From: Avena insularis | Taxonomy: Eukaryota; Streptophyta; Magnoliopsida; Poales; Poaceae | Direction: 5' to 3' | Assembly: GCA_023614405.1 (NCBI GenBank) | Contig: CM042684.1 | Coordinates: 467,613,650-467,677,649, forward strand | DNA length: 64,000 bases | Shown here: positions 32,884 through 44,479 of the stretch, piece after piece | Position numbering within the stretch: the stretch's first letter is position 1 | Layout of the letters: each line of letters begins with the position of its first letter | Notes under the pieces: generated by a model | What the model saw: the letters and a program-made list of their open reading frames with translations, nothing else | Told to the model about the DNA's origin: nothing | The model's database searches: none | Made by a program: the position numbers and the translations under genes

Positions 32884-33911
32884 GAGACCCGAGCTAACAA
32901 GCCATTGCTGCTTGGAGGGTTATTCGACATGGTTGCATCCCCTCTTTTGATTTTCCGAATATAGCCACATGTGCATCTCAATAAAGTGGCATTTTCTTTC
33001 AGAGAGGAGGCGATGTACTTCAAAAAATCATAGATGACTTGTTATCTTATTTGGAGTTCAAGTGTTCAAGATAAAAAAAAGTTGCAGGCGCACGAACAAA
33101 ATTTCTTGTATACACCTCAAAGTTAAACATTTACCTCACAAATTCCAAAAAAGGGGTAGGACAAATGAAAATAGAGTGAACTAGACAAATAGGCGTGCTT
33201 CACCGCATGTCGTTCTGTCAATGTGTGGTATATGCGGTATACTCTGGTTTGTTCTATGACATTATAGGCAATACACCCGCAGCTATTTGTACTACTATAA
33301 AACTATGTGCGCAATAAGTCTAGAAATCCAATTTGGCTCACGAGTGCAAATAAATCGATTGCTCAAGTAAAATATTTTGAAATGCCAAAGAAATTATAAA
33401 AAAAATATTCGCACACACCTTTCTTGGAAAAAAAAAAGAACATTATTTGTGTTGTGTGTAAAACCACAATTTCAAATGCTCCAACATGATTATTCTTACA
33501 CAATTTTTGTATCTTTACACAAGTCACATAAAATGGTCTTTTTTTCTTGAAAAGTTGTGTAAGAACATAAAATATGCAGATATACACGCGGAATTTTCTT
33601 TCTTAATTTTTTGACATTTTTTTCATAATAGGTTCATTTACACCCATGAGTCAAAACACCACCTTCGGATTTTGTGTTGGTGCGTACTACTGGCATGTGT
33701 AGATATAAGAAGATAGCAGTCCGATCTATGAAAAAGAGGTGTGTGTAGGTCGGTTCGGTAACCACACATGTTCGCTTGTTTTTTAGGCTAAATGGTTATC
33801 ATATCTTTCCTCAATTTATGCCGAGAGAGAGGGGGATTGGGCTGGAGCCGCCACGACGGGTAAGAGCAGATGCAGTGAAAACAACGACGTGGAAACCAGA
33901 CATCTCCACGC
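32884..33911. other. Unassigned AT-rich sequence
   Basis: No reading frame, repeat border or recognised family. The final bases 'cacgc' (33907-33911) are the target duplication of element C, so this and 40844 onward were once contiguous. Confidence 0.5.
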
Positions 33912-35466
33912 TAATGGCCCAAAATATATCGAGCTCGTTGGGGAACCCCAAGAGGAAGGTATGATGAGCACAGCAGCACGTTTTTCCTCAGTACGAAACC
34001 AAGGTTATCAATCTAGTAGGAACAAGGAAACACCCCAAAGATGTTGCTAGCTGAGCCTTGGCATGGCGCACTACCGGTGCTAGTAGCAAGGTGGAGACCT
34101 GCACAACACAACCTCAGAACTTTGCCCCCAACTTGAGATGAGGTTGTCAATCTCACCGGTTTTGCTGAAAAGAAAGGATTAAACGTATCGAATGGAAGGA
34201 AGTAATAGTTTGCAGAAAGTAAACACAAAACAGTAAACAGTTTGATTGTAGATTGAATGTAGAAAAAGGACCGGGGTCCATAGTTCACTAGAGGTGGCTC
34301 TCCTTAAGATAGATAACATGTTGGGTGAACAAATTACAGCATCGAGAAAGCATACAAGCATATACTAATCATCTTGATTCCTTTGAGATTCGATTGGGCA
34401 TTACAACATTATACATAGACCGCCATCCAACTGCATCTATGACTAATAATCCACCTTCAGGTTATCATCTGAACCCCCTCCAGTATTAAGTTGCAAGCAA
34501 CGAATAATTGCATTACGAATTTCTTGTAAAGTAAACAATATGATTGTTCTATGAACAAAGGATTGTTGTTTTCTCCCTAGTAGCAACAGCACATCTAGTA
34601 CCTTAGAGATTTCTGTCACTTCCCTAGATTACTAGAGGCATGAACCCACTATCGAGCATAAATACTAACTCTTGGAGTTGCTAGCATCTACTTGGCCAAG
34701 ATAGCTACTAACAAAGGAAAGCATGCAAGATCACAAATAACAAAGACATGATAGAATCAATAATCAATCTGAAATAGCATCTCAATATCCATCGGATCCC
34801 CGCAAACACAACATGCAGAATTACAAATAGATGATCTTGATCATGAACGGAGCTCACAAGATCTAAACATGAAAGCACAAAGGAGGAGAATCAGCCATCT
34901 AGCTACTACATGGACCCATAGTCCAGAGATGAACTACTCACGCATCACACCGGAGGCTTGCATGATGATGAAGAAGGCCTCCAGGGTGAATTCCCCTCTC
35001 TGGCAGGGTTCCGGGAAGAGCTTCAGATCCCTCCCGATCTAGGGATAGAGATGACGGCGGCTACAGACTCTTTCGTGGATTTTTGAGCGGGTACTTAGGG
35101 TTTCCGTATCAGAGGCAATATATAGGCGGAAGGAGAGGCCGAGGGGGTGCCTGGGCTGGCCACACCATCCCCTGGCACGGGCCAAGCCTGGCCGCGTGGC
35201 CAGGTGGTGTGGCTACCCTCTGGCCCTTCTCCGTCTCGTATTCTGGCTCCAAGTGTCCCTCGGTAAAATAATAACTTTGGCTTTTGTCCCATCCAATTCC
35301 GAGAACCAAAAACAACAGAAAACAGGCAGCTTGCACTATGGCTCTTGTTAATAGGTCAGTCCAAGAAATCATATGAAAATTACTCCAAAGTGTGGACAAA
35401 ACATAAGAAAGTAGATAAAACCAAGCATGGAACATCAAAAATTATAGATACATTTGTAATGTATCA
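33912..35466 (-). repeat. 3' LTR of element C
   Basis: Plus-strand left end 'taatggcccaaaatatatcg' (the expected first dinucleotide TG is here TA); right end 'ttgtaatgtatca'. TATA-like 'aatatatagg' at 35118-35127. It lacks the 'cggggcaattgacaaac' segment seen in the partner near 39678. Confidence 0.9.
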
Positions 35467-35479
35467 ACATCCCCAAGCT
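35467..35479 (-). other. Polypurine tract of element C
   Basis: Minus strand AGCTTGGGGATGT directly before the LTR start TGATACATT. Confidence 0.75.
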
Positions 35480-38182
35480 TAACTCCTGCTCATACTCGAG
35501 TAGGTAAGTGATAAAAAGAAAGAATAATTTTTGAGGTGACATGCACCATCATAAACTTGATCAAAGTATTTGTAAAACATTCGAAGCTGGGATCATAGTA
35601 CTTCAATCATAAGATGAAAGACAAAGTTCTAGCAATAAGACAAAGAAACTATGATGCAACATGAAAATGCATAAACAAAAGATTCATGAATAACAATGCT
35701 TTGCAAGACGTTTGTTTGTTTCACATAAAGAAAACATAGCATAGTAGCATTCAGCTTGTCCCTCATAGAGTAGCAAAACATAAATGCATAGGACACCTTC
35801 ACAGTTCATAAGAGTGACTAGATACAAATAGTTTAAAACAAGCAATATCAAATTATGTATCAATCAACTAGTCTTGGGACAATGCACATAGAACTAATAA
35901 TGGCCACTATGCTCTCAAAGTAGGTGCATAAAGATAGAAGGTGGAGACTCAATATATAAGTGGAAGAAAGGTCTTCATAGAAGGAAGTAGGGATTCAAGT
36001 CTCATAAAGAGCTTCCAAAAATTATGGTACTTATAGCTTTCAGCTCTCATTGCCCCTATCATAAGCATCTTGAAGGTGATTAAGGTTAAAGTGACACAAC
36101 TAAGAGTATATGCTTGACAAGTTATAAACCAAAATCTCATGCCCCTTACTTACGAAGACCGAACCTCATGCTACTCAACTTTAGTCACGAGTAAGCTCTT
36201 GTCATTGTAAGTACATGCGTATCATAAAGAACCGCCAACGGGGTACCCCTTGCACATGATACAGGAGCTATCCCATAATAAAAATGACAAGGCAAGCAGA
36301 CAATGAACATCTCATCGATATTTTTATTTGCTTTTTGCATAGGTTTTTATTGAGAATGCTTCATAGAGTGCTCATTATGGTGATGCTGCAGGTTTCCACC
36401 ATGATTAGGCATGGCTTAGGCTAGCGGCCCAGGCGTTTCTCTAACACACATACAAACTCCATGATCTTACAAGTTCCACTTTTATTTCACACCGCCGGGA
36501 TCCATAAGCAAAAGAACATGATATCAACGGGGTACAAAGTACAAGTGCAATGTTGAAAGCGTTCCCCATGATACATGGTTCTGCTAATTTCAACTTATAA
36601 AGCGCGAGCATATATGCAACCAAGAAGGACCCAATGGTTCAAGTTTATTAAATGCAAAAAAGTAAAGTGTGCCATTAAGTTCGTGAGAGCTTTAACCACT
36701 AGTCTTCTCATAACAAGTTTAATTTGGAAGGTAAACAAAAGCATGAATATACTTGGAATAGCATAAGCTAATAGGTAGGTATGGTGGACTCTTTGGAATA
36801 ACTTGGTTTAGGGAGTTGTATGCATGAGTGGAACTCATACTTGGTTATGGAGGCTAGTAAAAGACTGGGAGCGACAAACTAAGAGAGCAATAATGGCCAT
36901 AATCATGCAGAGCGACAAATCATCATTGATCAAAGCATAAAGTGATAATACAAGTTGAAAACTAAAGGATCATAAAGTCTATGGTGACTTGGGATAGTCA
37001 TAACATGGTGTGAGCATGCGCTAAGTCAACCCAAATAAAGCATCAAAGGAGAATACCACAATACTATCCTTTAATATGCTAAAACAACGCATGATTCATC
37101 CAAGGCACATTAAGCAATCTCAATTGTTTATAACAAGTCATGCTACAGCAAAGAATACTAAGCATAAAGCCAAAACAATATCAAGCATGGCATGACAAAG
37201 CATATGCCACAGTCAAAAACAAGCTCTCTTTACCACTTAAGTATGAACTTTCCTACTCTTTTCCAAACCAAACCAAACTATTTGAAAACCAATGTATGAA
37301 AGAGGGGGTCCAACCAATTTATTCAGAAAACTAAGCAAACCAAGCAAACGAAAAACCAAAACAAAAACGAAAACGAAAAAGAAGACGCTCCAAGAACAAC
37401 ACAACTGTGCATGAAACAATAAAAATGAAGCGTTTGGAAGAAACCTGGGATTTTTATTGATGAAGAAGGGGATGCCTTGGGCATCCCCAAGATTTTACGC
37501 TTGTACTTCTTGGATATTTTTGGGGTCACACGCGTGGCACCCCAATCTTGAGCTTTAGTCCATCCTTCATCTCATTACTCATTCGTTCCATACACCTGAA
37601 ATTTTTTCTTCATACAAAACTTCACACAATCTTTATTAGCAACATTAGTGCACTCAAAATAATAAGTCTTTAGGTTCAGTTCCAACACCAATAAAACTTC
37701 CATTAAAACACTAACTACTGTAGCACTTCCCTCAAAAAGCTCAATTTCCCAAAAGAACTCAAAAAGGAACCAACAAGAAGCAAATGCAGAAAATGACAGA
37801 AATCTGTCAAAACAGACCAGCAGGTAAATACGAATTTTTTAGAAAACCTTCTGTTGCTCAAATCAAAAAATGTTGAACTAACGAAAGTTAGATAACGACC
37901 TGGGGCCAAAGCACAAAAATTCACGCCTCAAAAGGACGTTCAGAGATTTCACACGAATTTTTACGGTGAAGCACAGAAATCTGTTTCGGGACAATAACTT
38001 TCCCAATCATTACTTCTCTCCCATTAGAGGTTACTCTTGGCACAAAAAGCAAATAAAAAGGATAAAGAGTGGTTATTACTGAAGTAATAACTTCCAAGAC
38101 TCATCTAAAACTTTTGGGTTATCTCTCAATAAGTACTTTTCTTTAACGCCTTTAAGTTAGGCATAAGAAGCAAGAAAAAGAA
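35480..38182 (-). other. Noncoding interior of element C
   Basis: About 2.7 kb without recognisable coding sequence, AT-rich, in the place where reverse transcriptase and integrase would lie. A perfect short inverted repeat (arms ggggatgcc and ggcatcccc) is at about 37467-37487 and an AAAAC-rich run is at 37340-37385. Confidence 0.7.
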
Positions 38183-39032
38183 TCAAGTGTTCTCAAATGA
38201 AGAAGCATTAAGACCAAATTTCTTGCCCTTACCTCTCTTACTTTTATTCATCTTGGGGAAAATATGATTGTTTGGTGGAGAAGCAAGGTGCATGGTCCCC
38301 TTTCCCACATCTATTATTGCTCCAAGGAGTTCTAATAGGGACCTTCCAAGTGTAATTTGTCCTTTTCCTGCACATTCAATAACAAGATAATCAGTAGAAA
38401 TCATTTTCCCAAGGATCTTTGTAAACACTCCTTCAGATATTCCAATAGGTAATATTGTGGCATTATTAGCTAGGGATATTTCTTTTCCTCCTTCAGAAAG
38501 CCCCCAAAGATTCATAAATATTTTTGGGCATAAGACAAAATTCAGACATGATATCACAGCGAGCTTGAAAAGTTTCATTATTTATATCAATTTTTACTAT
38601 GGGGAGCCACATTGATGGTTCAGAATTTATTAGAACATAATTATGATGTTCTCTAAGCGTGTTATAACAATCCTTTAAACTAGTAGTGCGGGTCTCAAGA
38701 GTGTTCAATCTAGCAAATATGTTCATAGAGGAAGGATCGGTTTTGCTAGGCAAGTTGTAAGTAAAGATCAATTTATTTATAGCATTAACAACATCATCTT
38801 CATTGCATTGGAGGAAATCTCCTCCCACAACAGCATCTAAAGCATATCTATAGCAAAGAGCAATTCCAAGGTAAAAACTGCTAAGGAACAAGCTTTGAGT
38901 CATTTTAGGCTCAGTTTTTTCATGTAGATCAGAGATTCTAGACCAAGCTTCTTTGAAACTCTCTTCAATTCCTTGTTTAAGAGTGAAAATCATTTCCTCA
39001 GGTGACATAGTGATTGGAGCAATGCTAGACAT
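38183..39032 (-). pseudogene. Gag/protease-like frame of element C
   Basis: Two overlapping minus-strand frames, joined by one frameshift near 38500-38550, make a protein of about 280 residues. The first (39032-38493) starts 'MSSIAPITMSPEEMIF' and is helical, with 'SLFLSSFYLGIALCYRYALDAVVGGDFLQC' split across residues 46-76; it ends in 'CDIMSEFCLMPKNIYESL', which matches the place of the 'CDLGASVSVMPKxLYxxL' protease motif but has lost the D-x-G residues. The second (38578-38183) carries 'SLLELLGAIIDVGKGTMHLA', the box that follows the protease active site in Athila-like elements, and ends in a Lys/Arg-rich tail. It seems to be a Gag-like protein with a dead protease. Confidence 0.7.
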
Positions 39033-39216
39033 AAAGCCAACTTAAGATAGGAACTAATTTTTTTTGTTTTCAATAAAGAAGGCAAACTAGTAAAACTAAT
39101 TTTGTGTGTGTTTTTGATAAAGAAATAAGCAAACAAAGCAAAAGTAAACTAAGCAAAACAAAAATAACAAAGTAAAGAGATTGGTTATGAGGGACTCCCC
39201 TTGTGAAGATGTCCTT

Positions 39217-39237
39217 GACTCCCCGGCAACGGTGCCA
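39217..39237 (-). other. Primer-binding site of element C
   Basis: Minus strand TGGCACCGTTGCCGGGGAG, one base different from the common TGGCGCCGTTGCCGGGG site, lies 11 bases from the LTR end. Confidence 0.88.
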
Positions 39238-39248
39238 GAAAAAGAGCT

Positions 39249-40843
39249 TGATGGCCCAAAATATATCGAGCTTGTTGGGGAACCCCAAGAGGAAGGTATG
39301 ATGAGAACAGCAGTAAGTTTTCCCTCAGTACAAAACCAAGGTTATCAATCTAGTAGGAGCAAGGAAACACCCCAAAGGTGTTGCTAGCTGAGCCTTTGCA
39401 GGGGGCACTACCGGTGCTAGTAGCAACGTGGAGACCTGCACAACACAACCACAGAACTTTGCCCCCAACTTGCGATGTGGTTGTCAATCTCACCGGTTTT
39501 GATGAAAACAAAGGATTAAATGTATCGAATAGAAGGAAATAATAGTTTGCAGAAAGTAAACACAAAGCAGTAAACAGTTTGATTGTAGATTGAATGTAAA
39601 AGAAAAGGACTAGGGTCCATAGTTCACTAGAGGTGGCTCTCCTTAAGATAGATAACATGCTGGGTGAACAAATTACAGCGGGGCAATTGACAAACATCGA
39701 GAAAGCATACAAGCATATACTAATCATCTTGACTCCTTTGAGATTCGATTGGGCATTACAACATTATACATAGACCGCCATCCAACTGCATCTATGACTA
39801 ATAATCCACCTTCAGGTTATCATCTGAACCCCCTCTAGTATTAAGTTGCAAGCAACGGATAATTGCATTACGAATTGCATGTAAAGTAAACAATATGATT
39901 GTTCTATGAACAAAGGATTGTTGTTTTCTCCCTAGTAGCAACAACACATCTATTACCTTAGAGATTTATGTCACTTCCCCAGATTACCAGAGGCATGAAC
40001 CCACTATCGAGCATAAATACTAACTCTTGGAGTTGCTAGCATCTATTTGGCCAAGATAGCTACTAACAACGGAAAGCATGCAAGATCAGAAATAACAAAG
40101 ACATGATAGAATCAATAATCAATCTGAAATAGCATCTCAATATCCATCGGATCCCCGCAAACACAACATGCAGAATTACAAATAAATGATCTTGATCATG
40201 AGCAGACCCTAAGATCTAAACATGAAAGCACAAAGGAGGAGAACCAGCCATCTAGCTACTACATGGACCCATAGTCCAGAGATGAACTACTCACGCATCA
40301 CACCGGAGGCTTGCATGATGATGATGAAGGCCTCCAGGGTGAATTCCCCTCTCCGGTAGGGTACAGGCAAAAGCTTCAGATCCCTCCCGGTCTAGGGATG
40401 GAGATGACGGTGGCTACAGAATCTTTCGTGGAATTTTGATCGGGTACTTAGGGTTTCCGTATTAGAGGCAATATATAGGCGGAAAGAGAGGTCGAGGGGG
40501 TGCCTGGGCTGGCCACACCACCCCTGGCGTGGGCCAAGCCTGGCCGCGCGGCCAGGTGGTGTGGTTGCCCTCTGGCCCTTCTCCGTATCGTATTCTGGCT
40601 CCAAGTATCCCTCGGTAAAATAATAACTTTGGCTTTTGTCCCGTCTAATTTCGAGAATATTCATTTTTTGACTTCCTGGAACCAAAAAAGAGCAGAAAAT
40701 AGACAGCTGGCACTGTGACTCTTGTTAATAGGTTAGTCCAAGAAATCATATGAAAAGTACTCCAAAGTATGGACAAAACATAAGAAAATAGATAAAACCA
40801 AGCATGAAACATCAAAAATTATAGATATATTTGCAATGTATCA
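39249..40843 (-). repeat. 5' LTR of element C
   Basis: Plus-strand ends 'tgatggcccaaaatatatcg' and 'ttgcaatgtatca'. TATA-like sequence at 40470-40479. About 40 bases longer than its partner because of small indels. Confidence 0.92.
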
Positions 40844-41437
40844 CACGCCTCCACCACACGCGCGAAGGAGCGCCACACGGGCCCACATGTCAATGTGAAG
40901 AGTACGGAAATGAGCCCACATGGAAGTGTCATGGTAAGAGCAGATGGCCTCAAAATGCTTGCATGTGACCAGCCTTAAGTCTATAGATAATTCAACTTTT
41001 CCCGTGCAAGTTGTGCATTGACACATATTACTCCTTCAATGGAACTTCTGCTGAAGTATCCCATCTAGGAGATTTTGAACATGGTTTTACCCTGGTTTAG
41101 CATTTTGCTTGTTTTAGTTAGGTATAGGACTCACATATTATGTTGATGTGGAGGGACAAAATGTGCAAAGATTGGAGGGCGCCATTGGCGATCATGTCCA
41201 TAGTCCTCTTATCCATCTTTTTAATTCCTTGTTGTTTTGATATTTTTGAACCCCCGTCATCACCTCACACCTTGTCCAATGGACACGCATTAGAAAACAA
41301 GGGTTCAAAACATTTATAAGGAGCAATCTAGGCGTACCTTTACAAGTAATTGGTATCACAACTGCATAACTAAAGGGTAAAAAATGAAATTCACTCATAA
41401 AAATATATCTTAGTCGTATGGTAACTTGTATCCACCT
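40844..41437. other. Unassigned, possibly low-copy sequence
   Basis: Starts with the CACGC duplication of element C and continues the sequence interrupted at 33911. No repeat or reading frame was recognised. It lies directly downstream (in gene sense) of the DUF295-like remnant and may include its 3' flank. Confidence 0.4.
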
Positions 41438-41733
41438 TTATTTATTTATAGAATTACATGAAGGCGTAATCCATATGGGAGGTGGGAAACTGAGGAATGT
41501 GTTGTGATGAGGTAGGAAATCATTGAACGTCCCATCCGCTAGGTTGAACACTAGCAGCTCCTTTAAGTGTATTTTGTCTAGGTAGTCAAACTTGGCCTTG
41601 TCGTGTGAGAGGTAGATGCAGTTGGGGATTAGCATCGGAAAGTCCTTCACCATGACAAAGAAGGAGGTGTTGAAGCCCACAAAAAGTGCATCACCTCGCA
41701 GGTCATTTATTTCAACAAGGTCGTTCCAGATCG
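41438..41733 (-). pseudogene. C-terminal fragment of an F-box/KIB1-like (DUF295) protein
   Basis: The minus strand reads 'IWNDLVEINDLRGDALFVGF', 'FVMVKDFPMLIPNCIYLSHD', 'LLVFNLADGTFNDFLP' and 'FPPPIWITPSCNSI', then a stop at 41438. This order matches the end of the KIB1-4 beta-propeller domain (DUF295, PF03478), where 'DFPxLxPNCIYF' and 'WPPPxWxxP' are typical. These plant proteins usually have an N-terminal F-box and act as SCF ubiquitin-ligase adaptors or are of unknown role. Only about 98 residues remain; the N-terminal three quarters is missing and the homology stops exactly where the 111-bp repeat begins at 41734. The remaining frame has no stop, so the loss may be recent. This is the only cellular-gene remnant recognised in the window. 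Confidence 0.72.
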
Positions 41734-41844
41734 GGCGTGCCTGGAGCTCAGGCGACTGAGATTTAACTAAATTTCAGTCACCTTGTCATCAGCGTACTAA
41801 TCTAAGCTATTTTTTGTTACTCTAGATGCTACCAAGTAGGGTGT
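41734..41844 (+). repeat. 111-bp dispersed repeat, copy 1
   Basis: Nearly identical to 53671-53781: 'gagctcaggcgactgag', 'tcagtcaccttgtcatcagc', 'atctaagctattttttgtta' and 'ctctagatgctaccaagtag'. The 'gactgagatttaacta' and 'tcagtcac' parts are like promoter-type or MITE-derived repeats common in Triticeae, but no full terminal inverted repeat is seen. Confidence 0.8.
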
Positions 41845-42059
41845 TGTTTTCTCTTAAACCGAATACGACCAGTTCTTGCCTCGCTGGTCTGTTGGGCCTG
41901 ATGGAGTGGTGGTCCATGGGCTTTAGCTATATTCCACAAAATATGCTCATGATACTTGTAAGATTCGTTTTTCCTCGTCCAGCAAAATATGTTTTTTTAG
42001 ACGAGCAAAAGACGTTAGAAAAATAAGTTAAGAGCGGGCTATAGTCTGTACAAAAAAAA

Positions 42060-44045
42060 TTCCAGTTACAACCTTATTGTAACTAGAAATTTTATTTTGC
42101 GATCTGAAAAATCTCAGTTGCAATCTACTTGCGACTCGAAAAATCCCGGTTATAATCCACAACAAGAGAAAATCCTAGCTGCATCAGTCTTGCAACTGAA
42201 AAAAATATTAGTTGCAACCCACTTGCAACTGAAAAAAATATTAGTTACGACCCACATGCAATCCACTTATAATCAAGTTGCAACTGGCCCTCGACGAGGG
42301 CACAGCTAAAAGCATGTTACAATTGGCCCCTCGACGGGCCCTAGTTGCAATCAAGTTGTAACTGGCACTCGATGGAGGTTCAGTTACAAATAAGTTGCAA
42401 CTGGCCCCTCGATAGGGCAACCAGTTGCAAGTTACAACTGTGACACGATGAGGGCTCAGTTACAAGCAAGTTGCAACTAGTGTTCGACAGGTAAGAAAAT
42501 TACAAAACATGACTTTCGATGGGGTTTATTTACAATCAAGTTGGAACTGGCCCTCGACGGGGGGCTCAGCTACAAGCAAGTTGCAACTGGCCCCTCGACG
42601 GTGCCCCAGTTGCAATCAAGTTGCAACTGACCTTCGACGGGGGCTCAGCTACAAGCAAGATGCAACTGGCCCCTCGACGGGGCCCCAGTTGCAATAAAGT
42701 TCTAACTGACACTCTATGGGGATTCAGTTACAAGTAAGTTGCAACTAGCCCCTCAACGAGGCAACCAGCTGAAATCAAGTTGTAACTGGGGCTCGATGAG
42801 GGCTCAGTTACAAACAAGTTGCAACTGGTGTTTAATAGGTAAGCAAGTTGCAAAAAATAACCTTCGACGGGCAATCAAGTTGCAACTGGCCTTCGACGGG
42901 GGCTCAGCTACAAGCAAGATGCAACTGGCCCCTCAATGGGGTCCTAGTTGCAATCAAGTTGTAACTAGCACTCGATGGGGGTTCAGTTAAAATTAAGTTG
43001 CAACTGGCCCCTCAACAGAGCGACCAGTTGCAATCAATTTGCAACTAGGGCTCGACGATGGCTCAGTTACAAGCAAGTTGTAACTGGTGTTCGACAGGTA
43101 AGGCTTTCGACGGGGTTTAGTTACAATCAAGTTGCAACTGGCCCCTCGACAGCGCCCTAGTTGCAATTGGCCCCTCGACAGCGCCCTAGTTGCAATCAAG
43201 TTGCAACTGGCCTTCAATGGGGGCTCAGCTACAAGCAAGATGCAACTGGCCCCTCGACAGGGCCCTAGTTGCAATCAAGTTGTAACTGGCCCTCAATAGG
43301 GGTTCAGTTACAAGTAAGTTGCAACTGGCCCCTCGACAGGGCGACTAGTTGCAATCAAGTTACAATTGGGGCTTGACGAGGGCTCAGTTACAAACAAGTT
43401 GCAACTGGTGTTCGACAGGTAAGCAAGTTGCAAAACATGGCTTTTGACGAGGTTTAGTTACAATCAAGTTGCAAGCGGCCTCGGCAGGGACTCGACTACA
43501 AGAGAAAGTTCTGACCGGACCTGGAAAGTTGCAAGCTTGTGGCCTTCAACATGGGATCAGCTACAAGCAAGATGCAACTGGCCCCTCGACAGGGCCCCAA
43601 TTGCAATCAAGTTATAACTGGCACTCGATGGGGTTTCAGTTACAAGTAAGTTGCAACTGGTCCCTCAACAGGGCGATCAGTTGCAATCATGTTGCAACTG
43701 GGGCTCGACGAGGGCTCAGTTAAAACCAAGTTGAAACTAGTGTTCAACAAGTAAGCAAGTTGCAAAACATGGCTTTCGACAGGGTTTAGTTCTGGCTTCG
43801 AAGTTACCTTAAAATTGCAAAAATCAACTTTATAGGGGCTCAGTTGCAATCAACTGGCTTAAAATTACCTTCAAATTTGTAGTCAACTTGCAACTGGCTT
43901 CAGAATTGCAATGAACTTGCAAAATTGGCTTAAGTTACAAAGCTTCAACTTGAAATAATCTTTTTGGGGCTTACCTGCAATCAACTTGCAAACAACTGGC
44001 TTCGAAGTTGCAACAGTCTTTAGAGTTGCAATCAACTTGCATATG
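42060..44045. repeat. GTTGCAACT-rich tandem array
   Basis: About 2 kb built from subunits of roughly 50-80 bases, each with 'caagttgcaactgg' and then 'cccctcgacggggc', 'cactcgatgggggttca', 'ggctcgacgagggctca' or 'tgttcgacaggtaagc'. The last type recurs at about 42482, 42829, 43088, 43410 and 43741, giving a larger period of about 260-350 bases. Both ends decay into shorter, more diverged units. No coding capacity is convincing on either strand. Confidence 0.92.
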
Positions 44046-44479
44046 GCTTCGGAAAAATGCAAATCAACAAGTTACTACATGAACATGTGACCACATGAAC
44101 CCTAATAAAATGGAATTCATGATAGAAATGCTACAAGTTACCACAAGTACTAGGTAAAATGCAAAAATCATTGTTTTCTATCTATGATGGATACAAGTAG
44201 TACAAATATATTTTCATAGTTCACAACTAGAAAAGTAACAATGATTGATCTAGTATGATCACAAAAGAGAAAACTCAATGTACTAATGAAGTAACACTTC
44301 AGAATTATACGAGTGCAGTCAATTAGACATGATCGGAGCTATGGCTCTCGCATTGACACATCTCCTTTTTGTCTCTGCCAAACAAGAAGCTCTATTGCCG
44401 CCAGGATGTCTACTGCAGAGTCTAACTTGCACTAATAGGACATCAAAAAGCAAACTTTGATTTTTGTCTATGTTAATTA
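44046..44479. other. Unassigned sequence before Copia element E
   Basis: No feature recognised. Its last five bases (44475-44479, 'aatta') are the target duplication of element E. Confidence 0.5.

Larger units (their letters stand above)
33912..40843 (-). mobile_element. Complete non-autonomous Gypsy-type element with gag-protease only (element C)
   Basis: Two LTRs (33912-35466 and 39249-40843) in direct orientation, flanked by CACGC on both sides (33907-33911 and 40844-40848). On the minus strand the order is 5' LTR, primer site, Gag/protease-like frame, about 2.7 kb of noncoding DNA, polypurine tract, 3' LTR. No reverse transcriptase or integrase motif is found in the 3.8-kb interior. The LTR start resembles the Fatima group of Triticeae Gypsy elements; that name is tentative. 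Confidence 0.9.

Noticed and set aside
33363..33587. Short Phe-rich open frame in AT-rich DNA
   Set aside because: Composition-driven, with no motif, homologue or splice context.
42097..43849. Series of open frames rich in Cys, Asn and Ser-Cys-Asn-Trp words within the tandem array
   Set aside because: They follow from the repeat unit being free of stops in some frames; frames switch from unit to unit and exist on both strands, so no gene is inferred.
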